A stretch of 64,000 bases of DNA from assembly GCA_964502145.1 (NCBI GenBank), contig CAZCVI010000016.1, positions 1 to 64,000 of the forward strand, written 5' to 3'. Positions 60,501 to 64,000 of the stretch are shown here, one piece after another (position 1 is the stretch's first letter; each line of letters begins with the position of its first letter). A program made the position numbers and the translations under genes. The DNA comes from CAZCVI01 sp964502145 (GTDB taxonomy: Bacteria; Acidobacteriota; Aminicenantia; UBA2199). Under the pieces are notes generated by a model that saw only the letters and a list, made by a program, of their open reading frames with translations, was not told the DNA's origin and made no database searches.

Positions 60501-63500
60501 TCATTGGATATAAACTGTATATCCGCTATGGTAATCTCCATATTTTTTATGATACTGGATACCGTGTTCTTGAAATAAGAAATAAAACGCTCGATGGTTT
60601 CTGCTTTAAATAACTTGATGCAATACTCGAATACCACGCCCAATTTATCCGGCGTTTCCATCACGGTTAAGCTCAGGTCAAATTTGGAGGTAATCATTTT
60701 TTGTGGGTGGAGGTCAATGGCTAATCCAGAGATTTCTTCCTTGGACTTGGACAGGTTTTGCAAGGTGAACATGGTATCAAACAAGGGGTTACGACTGACA
60801 TCACGGGTTAAAACAACGTCTTCGACGAGGTCTTCATATTGGTAATCCTGGTTCTCAAAAGCCTTTAAGGTGCGCTCATTCACTTCGGCCAGAAAACCAC
60901 CAAATGTTTTTTCGCCGGTGGGAAAATGCCGCAACGCCAAGGTATTGACAAACATACCGATAATTTTTTCCAGGTCGGCATGGCCACGTCCGGCCACGGG
61001 TGTTCCGATGACGATATCTTCCTGGCCGCTTATCTTTGCTAAAAAGATAGTGTAGAGGGAAAGAAGCACCATGTAAAGCGTGCTTTCGCCTTGTAAAGTA
61101 AAAGCCCTTAAGGCGGAGGTGGTATGACTATCCAATACAAAATGAAAACTTTGACCCTCAAAACTCTGGAGTGTTGGACGGACAAAATCCGTGGGTAGCG
61201 CCAGCACGGGGATTTCAGCGGCGAATACTTGTTTCCAGTACAGCCGTTGTTGTAGAAGCGCTTCGCTGCCCCGGGCCAGATTCTGTCTTTGGGCATAATC
61301 AATATAACGGAGCTCCAGCGGGGGTAAATTCTTACCGGTAAACATGTCGGTGAATTCTTGGAATAAAATATCCATGGACATACCATCGGAAATGATATGG
61401 TGCATATCAACCAACAAGAGATTCTTTTCCTCGCTCTGCTTGACCAACCCAACGCGCAATAACGGGGCTTTGGTAAGATCAAAGGGGCGCAGGAAAGACT
61501 CCATCTGCTCGGCTTCAAGTTCTTCAATTACCAACTCAACAGCGGGATGAATGAACTGCACGGGGATTTCCGCGACCATTTCAAAGGAAGTACGAAAACT
61601 TTCATGCCGCTCCACAAGGGTGACCATGGTTTGATGTAACCGCTGTTTATCCAGGGTTCCTGCAAACCGCCAAGCCGCGTAAATATTGTAAGCGGTGCCG
61701 GTTTTATCCATTTGTTGTAAAAAGAAGAGTCGTTTTTGAGCGGAGGAGAGCGGGTAGTATTCTTTTTCTTCCACGGGTTCTATCTGAACGTATTGCTCGC
61801 GGATGGAGTGGTGGATCAAATCGGAAAGTTCCAGGATGGTGGGGTGTTTAAATATCTCTGGCAAGGGGACGACCACATGAAATTGCTTATGTATCCGGGA
61901 AGCCAACGCATTGGCTTTTAAGGAGTGGCCGCCCAGGTTGAAAAAATTCTCATCAATGCTTAAGGGCCCGTCAATATTTAATAATTCTGTCCATATCTTT
62001 ACCATTTCCTCCTCGATAGAATTCCTTGGTTCAATGAATTCTTGGTCAGCGGTGAAAACGGGTTCCGGCAATTTTTTGCGGTCGATTTTCCCGGTGTGCG
62101 TTAAAGGAAAGCTATCCATGGGGATGAAATAGGCGGGGACCATGTAATCGGGTAACTGGGTGGCGAGGAAATCGCGGAGCTCTCGAGTTTTAATCTCTGG
62201 CTGGGAAAGGTAATAAACGGCAATTTGGAAGTTTTCCACACTGGTGCCCGCTTCTGTCTTTACGGCCACCACGATACACTCGTGAAGGTGGGGATGTTTT
62301 AAGAGACGGTTTTCTATCTCGCCCAATTCTACGCGGAAGCCACGTATTTTAACTTGAAAGTCCAAACGACCGAGGAACTGAATACTGCCATCGGGTAACC
62401 AGCGGGCTAAATCACCGGTGCGGTAGAACGTGGTGGAGGATGTGGAGGATGTGAAAAACTTGCTTTGGGTTAATTCGGGGTTGTTTAGATAACCACGGGC
62501 TATGCCGTCACCGCCGACAATGAGTTCGCCGGGGATACCGATGGGGCACAAGTGATTGTTTTTATCGAGTATAAAAGCAGTGGAGTTGGCAATGGGGTAA
62601 CCAATAGGAATATTCTCGGAATAGTCGTGCTGAATTAAAAAGGTAGTGGAAAAGGTGGTGTTTTCGGTAGGCCCGTAACCATTGATGATGTTTAAGTTGG
62701 AGTAATAACTGTGCAAGCTGGAAATATGGAGGGGTGAAAGGACATCGCCACCCACCAGGAGGTTTTTCAACCCCTCGAAGGCTTCGATATCGGCTTGTAA
62801 TACCTGGTTGAACAAGGGGGAGGTCATCCACATGGTAGTGATGTGATTCTCCTGGATAGCGGCTTTTAATTTCTCCGGCGTGATGATGGTTTCTTTGTCA
62901 ACGATCACCAGTTTTAAGCCATTGAGTAATGCACCCCAGATTTCAAAGGTGGAGGCGTCAAAGGCCATAGCACCGGTTTGTAAGATACTGTCACCGGGAA
63001 GGAATTGGATATAATTTGTATTTTTCACCAAGCGGATTACATTCCGATGGCTGACCATCACACCCTTGGGGGTGCCGGTGGAACCGGAAGTGTAGATGAT
63101 GTAGGCTACATTGATGGGAGTTATGGGAAGTATGGGAGGTATGGGAGTTAGGGGAGTTAGGGGAGTGGATTCTTGGATTAAGGGGGGGGTGAGGAGGATT
63201 TTTGTATTGCTGTCGGATAGCATGTATTGTTTGCGATCTTCTGGGTAATCGGGGTCAATGGGAAGATAGGCGGCACCGGCTTTTAAGATTCCTAATATAC
63301 CGATAATAGTAGATGGGGCACGGTCACCCATGATTCCGACGATATCACCGGGCAGTATGCCTTGTGAGATTAAATAATGGGCGATTTGATTGGATTTTTC
63401 TTCCAATTGGGCGTAAGTGAGTTGGTATTCGGCCACATGCTGCCCAATAATGGCGATATCGTCAGGGGTTTGGGCGACTTGTTCCTGGAATAATTGGGGA

Positions 63501-64000
63501 ATGGTTTTGGCGGATGGGTAAGCGGTCGTGGTAGTGTTGAAATCATGTAATATTTGGTTCCGTTCAGCGGGGGATATGATTTGGATATCCCCGATGGTGG
63601 CGTCTTTGTCATGCATCATGCTGGAAAGGGCATTTTGAAAATAGGCGATAAACCGCTTTATGGTATCTTCGCTAAATAAAGCCGTGTTGTATTCAAAAAT
63701 AAGGTCGAGTTTTTTATCACTTTCAAAAGCAGTGAGGGATAAATCAAATTTAGAGGTTTTGTTTTCCTGCGGATAAGAGACGAATTTTAAACCAGGAATC
63801 TCCACGGCTTGGGTGGCGGTGTTTTGCAGGGTAAATAAGGTGTCAAACAAGGGGTTGCGACTAATATCACGGGTAAGAACAACTTTTTCTACTAAATCTT
63901 CATACTGATATTCCTGATTCTCAAACGCTTTTAAGGTGCGGCCCTTCACTTCACCGAGGAACTCAAACCATTTTTTCTCACTGGATGGATAGTGCCGCAA
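41768..64000 (-). CDS. Nonribosomal peptide synthetase, 5' end outside the window
   Basis: The frame is open to the window edge (codons for L-R-H-Y-P, part of the conserved end of a C domain), so 7410 residues are only the C-terminal part. Architecture seen from the edge: C(partial)-A1-T / C-A2-T / C-A3-T-E / C-A4-T-E / C-A5-T / C-A6(MT)-T-TE. Every A domain has YTSGSTG-type A3, YGPTE A5, GDLARW-type A7 and GK(I/V)(D/N) A10 motifs; every T has LGG(H/N)S or IGGDS. C-domain motifs are H/N-HxxxDG. Product tail read from the codes: Val-Ile-D-(Lys-like)-D-Tyr-Ser-X. No MbtH, PPTase or export gene is in the window. Single-gene length above 22 kb and uniform composition argue for one very large synthetase. 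Confidence 0.95.
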   Translation of the reverse strand: MRHYPSSEKKWFEFLGEVKGRTLKAFENQEYQYEDLVEKVVLTRDISRNPLFDTLFTLQNTATQAVEIPGLKFVSYPQENKTSKFDLSLTAFESDKKLDLIFEYNTALFSEDTIKRFIAYFQNALSSMMHDKDATIGDIQIISPAERNQILHDFNTTTTAYPSAKTIPQLFQEQVAQTPDDIAIIGQHVAEYQLTYAQLEEKSNQIAHYLISQGILPGDIVGIMGDRAPSTIIGILGILKAGAAYLPIDPDYPEDRKQYMLSDSNTKILLTPPLIQESTPLTPLTPIPPILPITPINVAYIIYTSGSTGTPKGVMVSHRNVIRLVKNTNYIQFLPGDSILQTGAMAFDASTFEIWGALLNGLKLVIVDKETIITPEKLKAAIQENHITTMWMTSPLFNQVLQADIEAFEGLKNLLVGGDVLSPLHISSLHSYYSNLNIINGYGPTENTTFSTTFLIQHDYSENIPIGYPIANSTAFILDKNNHLCPIGIPGELIVGGDGIARGYLNNPELTQSKFFTSSTSSTTFYRTGDLARWLPDGSIQFLGRLDFQVKIRGFRVELGEIENRLLKHPHLHECIVVAVKTEAGTSVENFQIAVYYLSQPEIKTRELRDFLATQLPDYMVPAYFIPMDSFPLTHTGKIDRKKLPEPVFTADQEFIEPRNSIEEEMVKIWTELLNIDGPLSIDENFFNLGGHSLKANALASRIHKQFHVVVPLPEIFKHPTILELSDLIHHSIREQYVQIEPVEEKEYYPLSSAQKRLFFLQQMDKTGTAYNIYAAWRFAGTLDKQRLHQTMVTLVERHESFRTSFEMVAEIPVQFIHPAVELVIEELEAEQMESFLRPFDLTKAPLLRVGLVKQSEEKNLLLVDMHHIISDGMSMDILFQEFTDMFTGKNLPPLELRYIDYAQRQNLARGSEALLQQRLYWKQVFAAEIPVLALPTDFVRPTLQSFEGQSFHFVLDSHTTSALRAFTLQGESTLYMVLLSLYTIFLAKISGQEDIVIGTPVAGRGHADLEKIIGMFVNTLALRHFPTGEKTFGGFLAEVNERTLKAFENQDYQYEDLVEDVVLTRDVSRNPLFDTMFTLQNLSKSKEEISGLAIDLHPQKMITSKFDLSLTVMETPDKLGVVFEYCIKLFKAETIERFISYFKNTVSSIIKNMEITIADIQFISNDEKNWLLHDLNQTATPYPAEKTIPQLFIEQVNRVPDHIALIGESQLTYSQLNIKSNQLAHLLIEKGVRPDTIVALKAERSIEMLIGILGILKSGAAYLPIDPQYPEERIQFMLSDSRATPLITPQFIQDSTPITPITPITPIPITPITPAHLAYIIYTSGSTGKPKGVLTCHYNVTRVVRDTNYINITPADRMLQLSNYAFDGSVFDIFGPLLNSAALVLISPAQVSSVNEISKIMQKEAITVFFITSALFNTLVDLEIHCFKSTRKVLFGGERASVEHSRKALAFLGADRIVNVYGPTETTVFASYYPIQTVPDTAVTIPIGQPIANTSLYILDKHFNPVPLGISGELYIGGDGLARGYLNHPQLTHDIFITPPTSSTLPAPLYKSGDLARWLASGDIEFLGRIDHQVKIRGFRIELGEIENCVLKISGINEAVVLVHEDTLKDKSICTYYVSQTEYTSAQLRELLAHELPEYMLPTYFVQLEKIPLTANGKIDHRALPQPTATMGETYTAPRNKIERILSDIWHEVLGRDPGHLPALGIDDNFFHLGGHSLKATTLASKIHRTLDVEIPLAEIFKSQTIRQQAEYIVHGSQNLYQGIQPVEKKEYYPQSSAQQRFYILQQLEGIGTSYNVPSILEVDGNLDKIRLEQAVKAVLQRHDILRASFHLLTEKAVMRVHDQVDFEIEDFKGEIPDFIRPFDLSMAPLLRMGLIKKNDTKHILLFDMNHIISDGSSMAIFVREITSFYGGMENQLPPLRVQYQDFSQWQQTRLSSGLLQEQENYWLNLLAGELPVLEMPMDFPRPAVQSFAGDSHAFEIHRPLKDRVARLMKKSGTTLYMVALTALEITLFHYTGQTDMVIGTPIAGRNHMDLEPLIGLLLDTVVMRNQIQTDSSVWEFLHTVKTGALSAFENQVYPFREVIKQVEKKPNFSHNPVFDVMLLVQNFVFPSLSVEGLTFSSQPTQYKTAKVDITFELSEIQDGIHCTLEYCTALFKRETIERFAKHLTNIIGQLVMVLENPSLKIADLDLLTEEEKRHILEEFNSPTVFPVAHLIHQLLEAQVHRTPDHIALIGENNVGCQLTYAELNNKANLLAHALIVQGALPDSIVGLMVNRSIEMIIGILGILKSGAAYLPIDPDYPENRKQFILADSATQIVLTEKQIQDFTPITPITPITPITPITPTNLAYIIYTSGSTGQPKGVLVEHRQVLAYLDAFAHQFELFPSDTVIQQASYTFDACVEELYPILLKGGKLAIIEKDSLVDIQRLVTFIFKHHVTLITASPLLLNELNRAGFTLPIRIYISGGDVLKNQYVDKLIEMGAVYNTYGPTETTVCATYYPCTMPMPAVVPIGKPITHYNIVILNTNDGIQAPGIPGQLCIAGSGLTRGYLNLPQATHDAFSPLNPAITTRLYKTGDLARWLPDGNIEFLGRIDFQIKIRGFRIELGEIETHLLIHPRITECVVVVKTDAVGDKMLVAYIVPTMELTPLELREWLLNSLPTYMIPAYFIPLQQLPRTTSGKINRKALPEPELNAISSYYLAPRNEIEQTLKEIWEAVLGKQHVSINENFFHIGGDSIKSIQILSRLNRAGYKLEMKDIFQYPIIAELSPHVFKVERVPDQSTITGFVPLTPIQKAFFSAASPDSHHYNQVVMFQTPERLDKEIVEKVFFKIQEYHDALRMTFKPDPHTQQVEQLIHGLDYPLSLQEHDLTHLVPNTSELSAELQKQINHIQSSINLENGPLMKVGLFHLPDGDRLFIAIHHLVVDGISWRILFEDIQTLYTLIDAGKPLSLPPKTDSFQYWSKKLQEYAQHKTLLQEKSYWAQVVTQTVPPLKKDFDAVGNAVKDSRSIVFNLDETETLLLINKVNPCYNTEINDILITALGLAIQKTFAQDRVLIAMEGHGREDIAADIDISRTVGWFTSVYPVLLDLSYASNPGRQIKEIKETFRKIPHKGIGYGILKYLAENTTEPKIDFTVQPSLIFNYLGQFDTDVQQLRLFQMAEESTGESMGLNYQREHVLEVNGMTLNQRLSMTITYSTTHFKPETIATLSQHFHQELQHLIAFCTSRETREYTPSDFTYPHLSIETLQHLLTIYPAMEDIYPLSPMQEGMLFQALLNPTAHTNFEQTSFRLASHLNIPLVEKSLHELVQHHDVLRTAFVHQNTPRPLQVVLKDRSMVFYYQDISGMKDDVEKEKFVNEYKLKEKNSPFDLSHEPLVRTAIIQLQDSLYEFIWSSNHVLMDGWCIGLIISDFFHIYSAHAQHQPVHLPRPKPYRTYIQWLEKKDKEESARYWQNYLQTFDEQTAILKPKVKNSEQPASYSHGKVVITLEPEHTQQLNALAARTHVTLNILTQTLWGILLGKYTGKKDVVFGAVVSGRPAGLDGVETMVGLFINTIPVRIRFSEETAFLHLIQQIQSEALASEAHHHHPLVAIQASTFLKHHLFDHLFVFENYPVAEQIEGYSSDKDTPAEVSFVVTHADVFRETNYDLNLVVSGTTQLSISFHYNSNALDDHYVEQLARHLHIAFMQILAHQDLQVADLTLLSPAEKEQILYQFNAPLTLPADKTLPQLFAEQVVRIPDSIAIIDPTKGQLTYRELNIHSTQLAHILLEKGVLPNTIVALMMEHSLEMIIAILAILKSAAAYLPIDPTAPADRKQFMLSDSNAQIIVTPSFIQDSTPIHPITPIAPILPTSLAYIIYTSGSTGKPKGVMVEHRAIYNTINYRMGEYKLTTHHRALQLFSFIFDGFLTSFFTPLLSGTPVVLPSRDEAKDITRITQIIATTRITHFICVPSLYRGLLEAATPDQLSTIKVVTLAGEAVLPTLVEKSKQLLPFVELVNEYGPTENSVLSSIYRDLQPQTIISIGKPIANTQILIVDQNYQLSPIGIPGQLLLSGHGLACGYLNNPDLTHHKFLSLSTSSTQSTPSTKFYQTGDLARWLPDGNIEFLGRSDWQVKIRGYRIELGEIENLLLKHPQIKDVVVIVVGQEITDLSLAAYFVADTPLSGNVLRDYLSKSLPEYMIPAYFMQLEQIPLSATGKVDRHALPDARATQIATHYIPPRNDIEKQLKEIWETVLGKPNISITDNFFHIGGDSIKAIQIMSRMNSAGYKLEMKDIFQYPVIADMSPHIKKLQRIPNQSPVTGLVPLTPIQAGFFKTFSPVSHHFNQSVMYHAPAGFAKDTIKKVFHKIAEHHDALRLTYKIDAQTLDVQQINQPVDFPLSLEEHDLRHHPASIEELERLCTLLQSSINLETGPLLKLGLFHLLDGDRLLIAVHHLVIDGISWRILFEDIQTLFTQFKTGLSPLLPPKTDSFQHWAQELQRYAHHKTLLQEIPYWQDVTAKTIPAIKKDFAGTTNVFKDARSVSLSLDATTTHMLLNQVNQCYNTEINDILLTALGLAIKKTFGQSALLIALEGHGRENIAGDINISRTVGWFTTTYPVLLDFSHASDPGRQIKEIKETLRKVPNKGIGYGLLKYLAPQEATTGIDFTLQPFLLFNYLGQFDADVNQASHFQIAKESGGNPISLEYLRDHDLDINGMVVNNQLSMDITYNTTYFKPETITTLAENFQAQLQYIISHCVSQETSERTPSDFTYQNLSIEALGRLLTLYPDTEDYYPLSPMQEGLLFHSLLDQSAQSYFQQAAFRLSGKLDIPLVEQSLNQLVKRHDILRTAFVHLGTLRPLQVVLKERGVKFYYLDISYFDDNEEIENFIRQFKANDIHSSFDLSKDIVVRASILRLAPATYEFIWSFHHILMDGWCIGLVNADFFQIYTALLQNKTYSMPASRPYRSYIEWLEKQDREESSRYWQAYLDSFTEQSGIIKSHESQGAFDNQKVTLHLDAQHTQALNALAAQTNVTLNIVTQTLWGILLGKYTGKEDVVFGAVVSGRPSQLEGVETMVGLFINTIPVRIRFLDTMFLSTLLQKVQKEAITSEAHHYHPLADIQAQSSLKQNLLDHLFVFENYPIADQIEGYQNQTTTDNDSSFSLTRAEVFEQTNYGFTITLGYTDRLQITFQYNGNVIDSATVAQIAQHYHEGIKQILKNPDTTLSEITWMSCEEQTRLLIEFNSTAAPYPADTTIPHLFIQQAERTPDHIALIGESQLTYSLLNTQSTQLAHYLNTQGVHPNTIVALKIERSIEMIIAILAILKSAAAYLPIDPEYPEDRIQYILSDSAAHLLLTKTLIQSAIPIPPITPIPAIIPTTPAYVIYTSGTTGRPKGTIIEHHSLVNRIHWMQNKYPLTPDDCILQKTTFTFDVSVWELLWWSIVGARLCLLVPGGEKNPATIIDSIATARVTTMHFVPSMLAVFLDYVKGYRHTGRLSSLKQVFTSGEALLSSHVSLFNQLLNTENHTRLANLYGPTEATIDVSYFDCAAGPEQHIIPIGKPIDNIGLYVLDKNLALQPLGIPGELFITGVGLARGYLNRPDLTAEKFIHLPLLNALAYRTGDLTCTLADGNIQFLGRIDQQVKIRGFRIEPGEIENCLLKHPHIKEAAVCVHIDEAGDKSLTAYYVAQTPLDDKELRTFLATSLPDYMVPAYFMCLEQIPLTTSGKVNQRALPKPEVQRTTHFVGPVNFVQEKLVEIWANVLKIEKNKIGIHDNFFELGGHSLRATTMNAQVHQEFDVEVPLGVFFKDPRISFMATYIQEAKKTIFETIAPVENRDYYRQSSAQKRLFFLEQLENVGTTYNMPMVQIINEKVSESQFQTAINALITRHETLRTAFMLLENEPVQRVFPTVEFAIEHYACDSRPVEHVVAQFVRPFDLTRPPLLRMGLGTLPDEKMLLLFDMHHIISDGTSVEILLEDFTTLFNQGQLPPLKVQYKDFSGWQNNVFNTHRLEAQKKYWLDLYADVNWLPKLDLPTDAARPAVFTFAGDIILTRLQGQDVARFKRACLQHQVTTFSYLLAVYNVLLFKYTGQDDVVIGCDIAGRPHADLQHIIGMFVNELALRNHPEGQKHFSQFLQEVKECSIKAFENQDYQFEELVDNLDLQRDPSRNPLFDAQFACQNMEQAQVNLEGISMTPYPFENKTAKFDLAIDVMEDIEELNFTFQYYAGIFKERTIESLSKHFINILLAVLETPEISIYDINMLAEAEKQQLLFEFNRTQTDLVRDTCFTTLFERQVLKTPRRIAVHYQHEWLTYEELDRRANQVAHYLRDQKSVLPNELVGIWMNRSIYFLTAILGIMKAGAAYIPIEPSLPDERVKKIIDNAQIKIVIAEARIENRVNHLQWECPTFQSFLLINGDNRYVIDKEEDINLKSAEELWNYVSDTSTDDITEGGWLTSYTGEPFTRQEMDEYTDNTLKKLIPLLRPDMRVLEIGCASGLTMYPIATRVAFYYGTDLSKVTIEKNQKRLAEANIQNIALASLAAHEIDQVTEKDFDLIIINSVMQSFQGHSYLRYVLEKVFPLLAPHAILYLGDIMDQDLKQNLVREMVDFKRANKGKNYKTKTDWSQELFISRALLQDLAADIPAIKSMEFSDKIHTIPNELTKFRYDAILTVDKTSPAPVITPQKHKYQDGLIELSRCPMNAFATPASPDDLAYVIYTSGSTGQPKGVLIHQLGMINHLYAKINDLAIQQQDIIAQTAPAGFDISVWQFLAALLVGGTTTIIDKEIVLDPLQFLKVLDQEQVTILEIVPSLMSVFLDVVADKNQGALAALKWMIPTGEALTPALARKWYTQFPSIKLLNAYGPTEASDDITHYLVPGLPSEHQSTVPIGKPLQNLHIYILDRNLSLCPVGVRGEICVAGIGVGKGYWQDPQKTAYSFVPNPYLKEINHPDYGTLYRTGDIGYFTPEGIVECLGRMDNQVKIRGNRIELEEIESRLLTHPQITEAVVVVKQTEGMENALHAYIVTIETENTENIISAEMLRDYLAANLPDYMIPSQFIKIKNIPLTANGKMDRKALEKMGEALSSNTEYAPPETEMELMLEKIWKETLKIDRVSIHDDFFELGGNSLTAITITSSIKKAGFDAALVDIITNPNFRAQAVSLEAKNKPAPPDPNDPFYIQEQLVNKLECIEKLNKGRNEKNLFIFHPQHGMVNQYIPLAKLLEKKFNVFGIQGRGVNPHAPVYLTPGEMIQDYLKQVLVVQPQGPFIVSGHCIGAFICYEIARLLERRGHVVEKVILLDHFPWKESLSPIYLRFAWGLPFFENLYISFRDKKFKKVPIPDDIKVGLDIDDPNVTDADKELRKKNAEFHINRLGCEIIPTPGIINAPVLAVQAIEGLYPQVTIKDYKCMTKGKPQIIQTTGDHESIFESPYVEDFAQTLLKYV
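42510..46590 (-). other. NRPS module 6: C (LCL), A6 interrupted by a methyltransferase, T
   Basis: C has MHHIISDG. A6 begins normally (WLTYEELDRRANQ, GAAYIPIEP), is broken after A2 by about 280 residues holding a methyltransferase, and resumes at YVIYTSGSTGQPKGV. Its code reads D-I-W-E-I-T-A-D-D-K, which I do not match to a known substrate. Its later part differs in style from A1-A5 (YFTPEGIVECLGR, IRGNRIELEEIE). T is LGGNS. Confidence 0.75.
44020..44870 (-). other. Methyltransferase inserted between A2 and A3 of A6
   Basis: SYTGEPFTRQEMDEYT, the lead-in usual in NRPS methyltransferases, is followed by motif I VLEIGCASGLTMYPIA, GTDLS and FDLIIINSVMQSF. NRPS N-methyltransferases normally sit between A8 and A9; this one is between A2 and A3. 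Which atom is methylated (N, O, S or C) cannot be read here. Confidence 0.8.
46600..49710 (-). other. NRPS module 5: C (DCL), A5 (Ser code), T
   Basis: C has YYPLSPMQEGLLF and HHILMDGWC, so it accepts the D-residue from module 4. A5 code reads D-V-W-H-F-S-L-I-D-K, one of the standard Ser codes. T is LGGHSLRA. No E. A5 lacks the common ELGEIE form (EPGEIE instead). Confidence 0.75.
49720..54240 (-). other. NRPS module 4: C (DCL), A4 (Tyr code), T, E
   Basis: C starts IYPLSPMQEGMLF, the DCL style that fits an upstream E; its active site reads SNHVLMDGW. A4 code reads D-G-T-I-T-A-E-V-L-K, one difference from the Tyr code DGTITAEVAK. IGGDS T domain, then a second E with HHLVIDGISWRIL and LEGHGRE. 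D-Tyr is expected. Confidence 0.7.
54250..58690 (-). other. NRPS module 3: C (LCL), A3 (basic residue, Lys-like), T, E
   Basis: C has MNHIISDGSS. A3 code reads D-A-E-T-I-G-T-V-C-K, near the bacitracin Lys code as I remember it (DAESIGSVCK), so Lys or another basic residue is likely but not certain. T has IGGDS, the form before E domains. E shows HHLVVDGISWRIL and MEGHGRE. The residue is expected as D. Confidence 0.6.
58700..61780 (-). other. NRPS module 2: C (LCL), A2 (Ile code), T
   Basis: C starts YYPLSSAQKRLFF and holds MHHIISDG, an LCL type. A2 code reads D-G-F-F-L-G-V-V-F-K, one difference from the bacitracin Ile code DGFFLGVVYK. (TPI)n repeat at about 60062-60114. T domain LGGHSLKATT near 58850. 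Confidence 0.7.
61790..64000 (-). other. NRPS module 1: partial C, A1 (Val code), T
   Basis: The C-domain end reaches about 63530. A1 spans about 62050-63510. Reading the specificity positions against GrsA gives D-A-F-W-L-G-G-T-F-K, one step from the Val code DAFWIGGTFK. A (T/P)-P-L/I repeat (LTPLTPIPPILPITPI) sits between A2 and A3. The T domain LGGHSLKA is at about 61923-61945. No E domain, so the residue stays L. Confidence 0.7.

Overview
The window looks like a chromosomal piece of an uncultured Gram-negative-type bacterium. It has murJ, an outer-membrane-barrel type protein and secreted lipoprotein-like products. The mix of a very large NRPS, Reg_prop/AraC sensors, DUF4388 and DUF5916 proteins and many small palindromic repeats recalls Acidobacteriota-related lineages such as Candidatus Aminicenantes. 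That placement is a low-confidence impression: no rRNA or ribosomal protein gene is present to anchor it. I saw no tRNA, rRNA, CRISPR array or intact transposase.

Layout. (1) 0.1-3 kb: a small lipoprotein, a secreted esterase-like protein and a SAM methyltransferase, among 9-bp-unit palindromic repeats. (2) 3.2-11.9 kb: a probable defence island. It holds a NACHT NTPase with a DUF4062-like N-terminus plus a partner P-loop ATPase, an array of about eight helically phased repeats, a MNT nucleotidyltransferase with a truncated HEPN partner, and a Septu-like pair (ATPase + HNH) whose ATPase carries the same DUF4062-like N-terminus. (3) 12-29 kb: a four-gene leftward operon (278, 239, 1215 and 3845 aa) of unrecognised function, dominated by a giant protein with LysM-like segments. 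A decayed copy of its 3' end lies at 8.9-9.1 kb, on the far side of the Septu-like pair. (4) 29-41.6 kb: DUF4388 protein, murJ, a one-component propeller/AraC membrane regulator, a MinD-like ATPase with a J-domain/HTH partner, a secreted Ig-like protein, an orphan RiPP-like precursor peptide and a DUF5916 barrel protein. (5) 41.8-64 kb: the 3' part of one NRPS gene that runs out of the window (7410 residues visible): C(partial)-A-T / C-A-T / C-A-T-E / C-A-T-E / C-A-T / C-A(MT)-T-TE.

How the parts fit. Reading the Stachelhaus positions by eye, the NRPS tail would build ...-Val-Ile-D-(Lys-like)-D-Tyr-Ser-X, where X is selected by an adenylation domain interrupted by a methyltransferase between core motifs A2 and A3. 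Release would be by a thioesterase with a Cys nucleophile. The D/L pattern agrees with the C-domain types seen. The two DUF4062-headed genes share N-terminal sequence and an almost identical promoter placed 6 nt before ATG, so they look like two effector cores behind one shared front module.

A theme across the window is 9-nt repeat units: intergenic hairpins built from TGGACNNNN or TAATCTGNN units, Thr-Pro-Ile (9-nt) repeats in five adenylation domains, and an out-of-frame collagen-like stretch in the NACHT gene.
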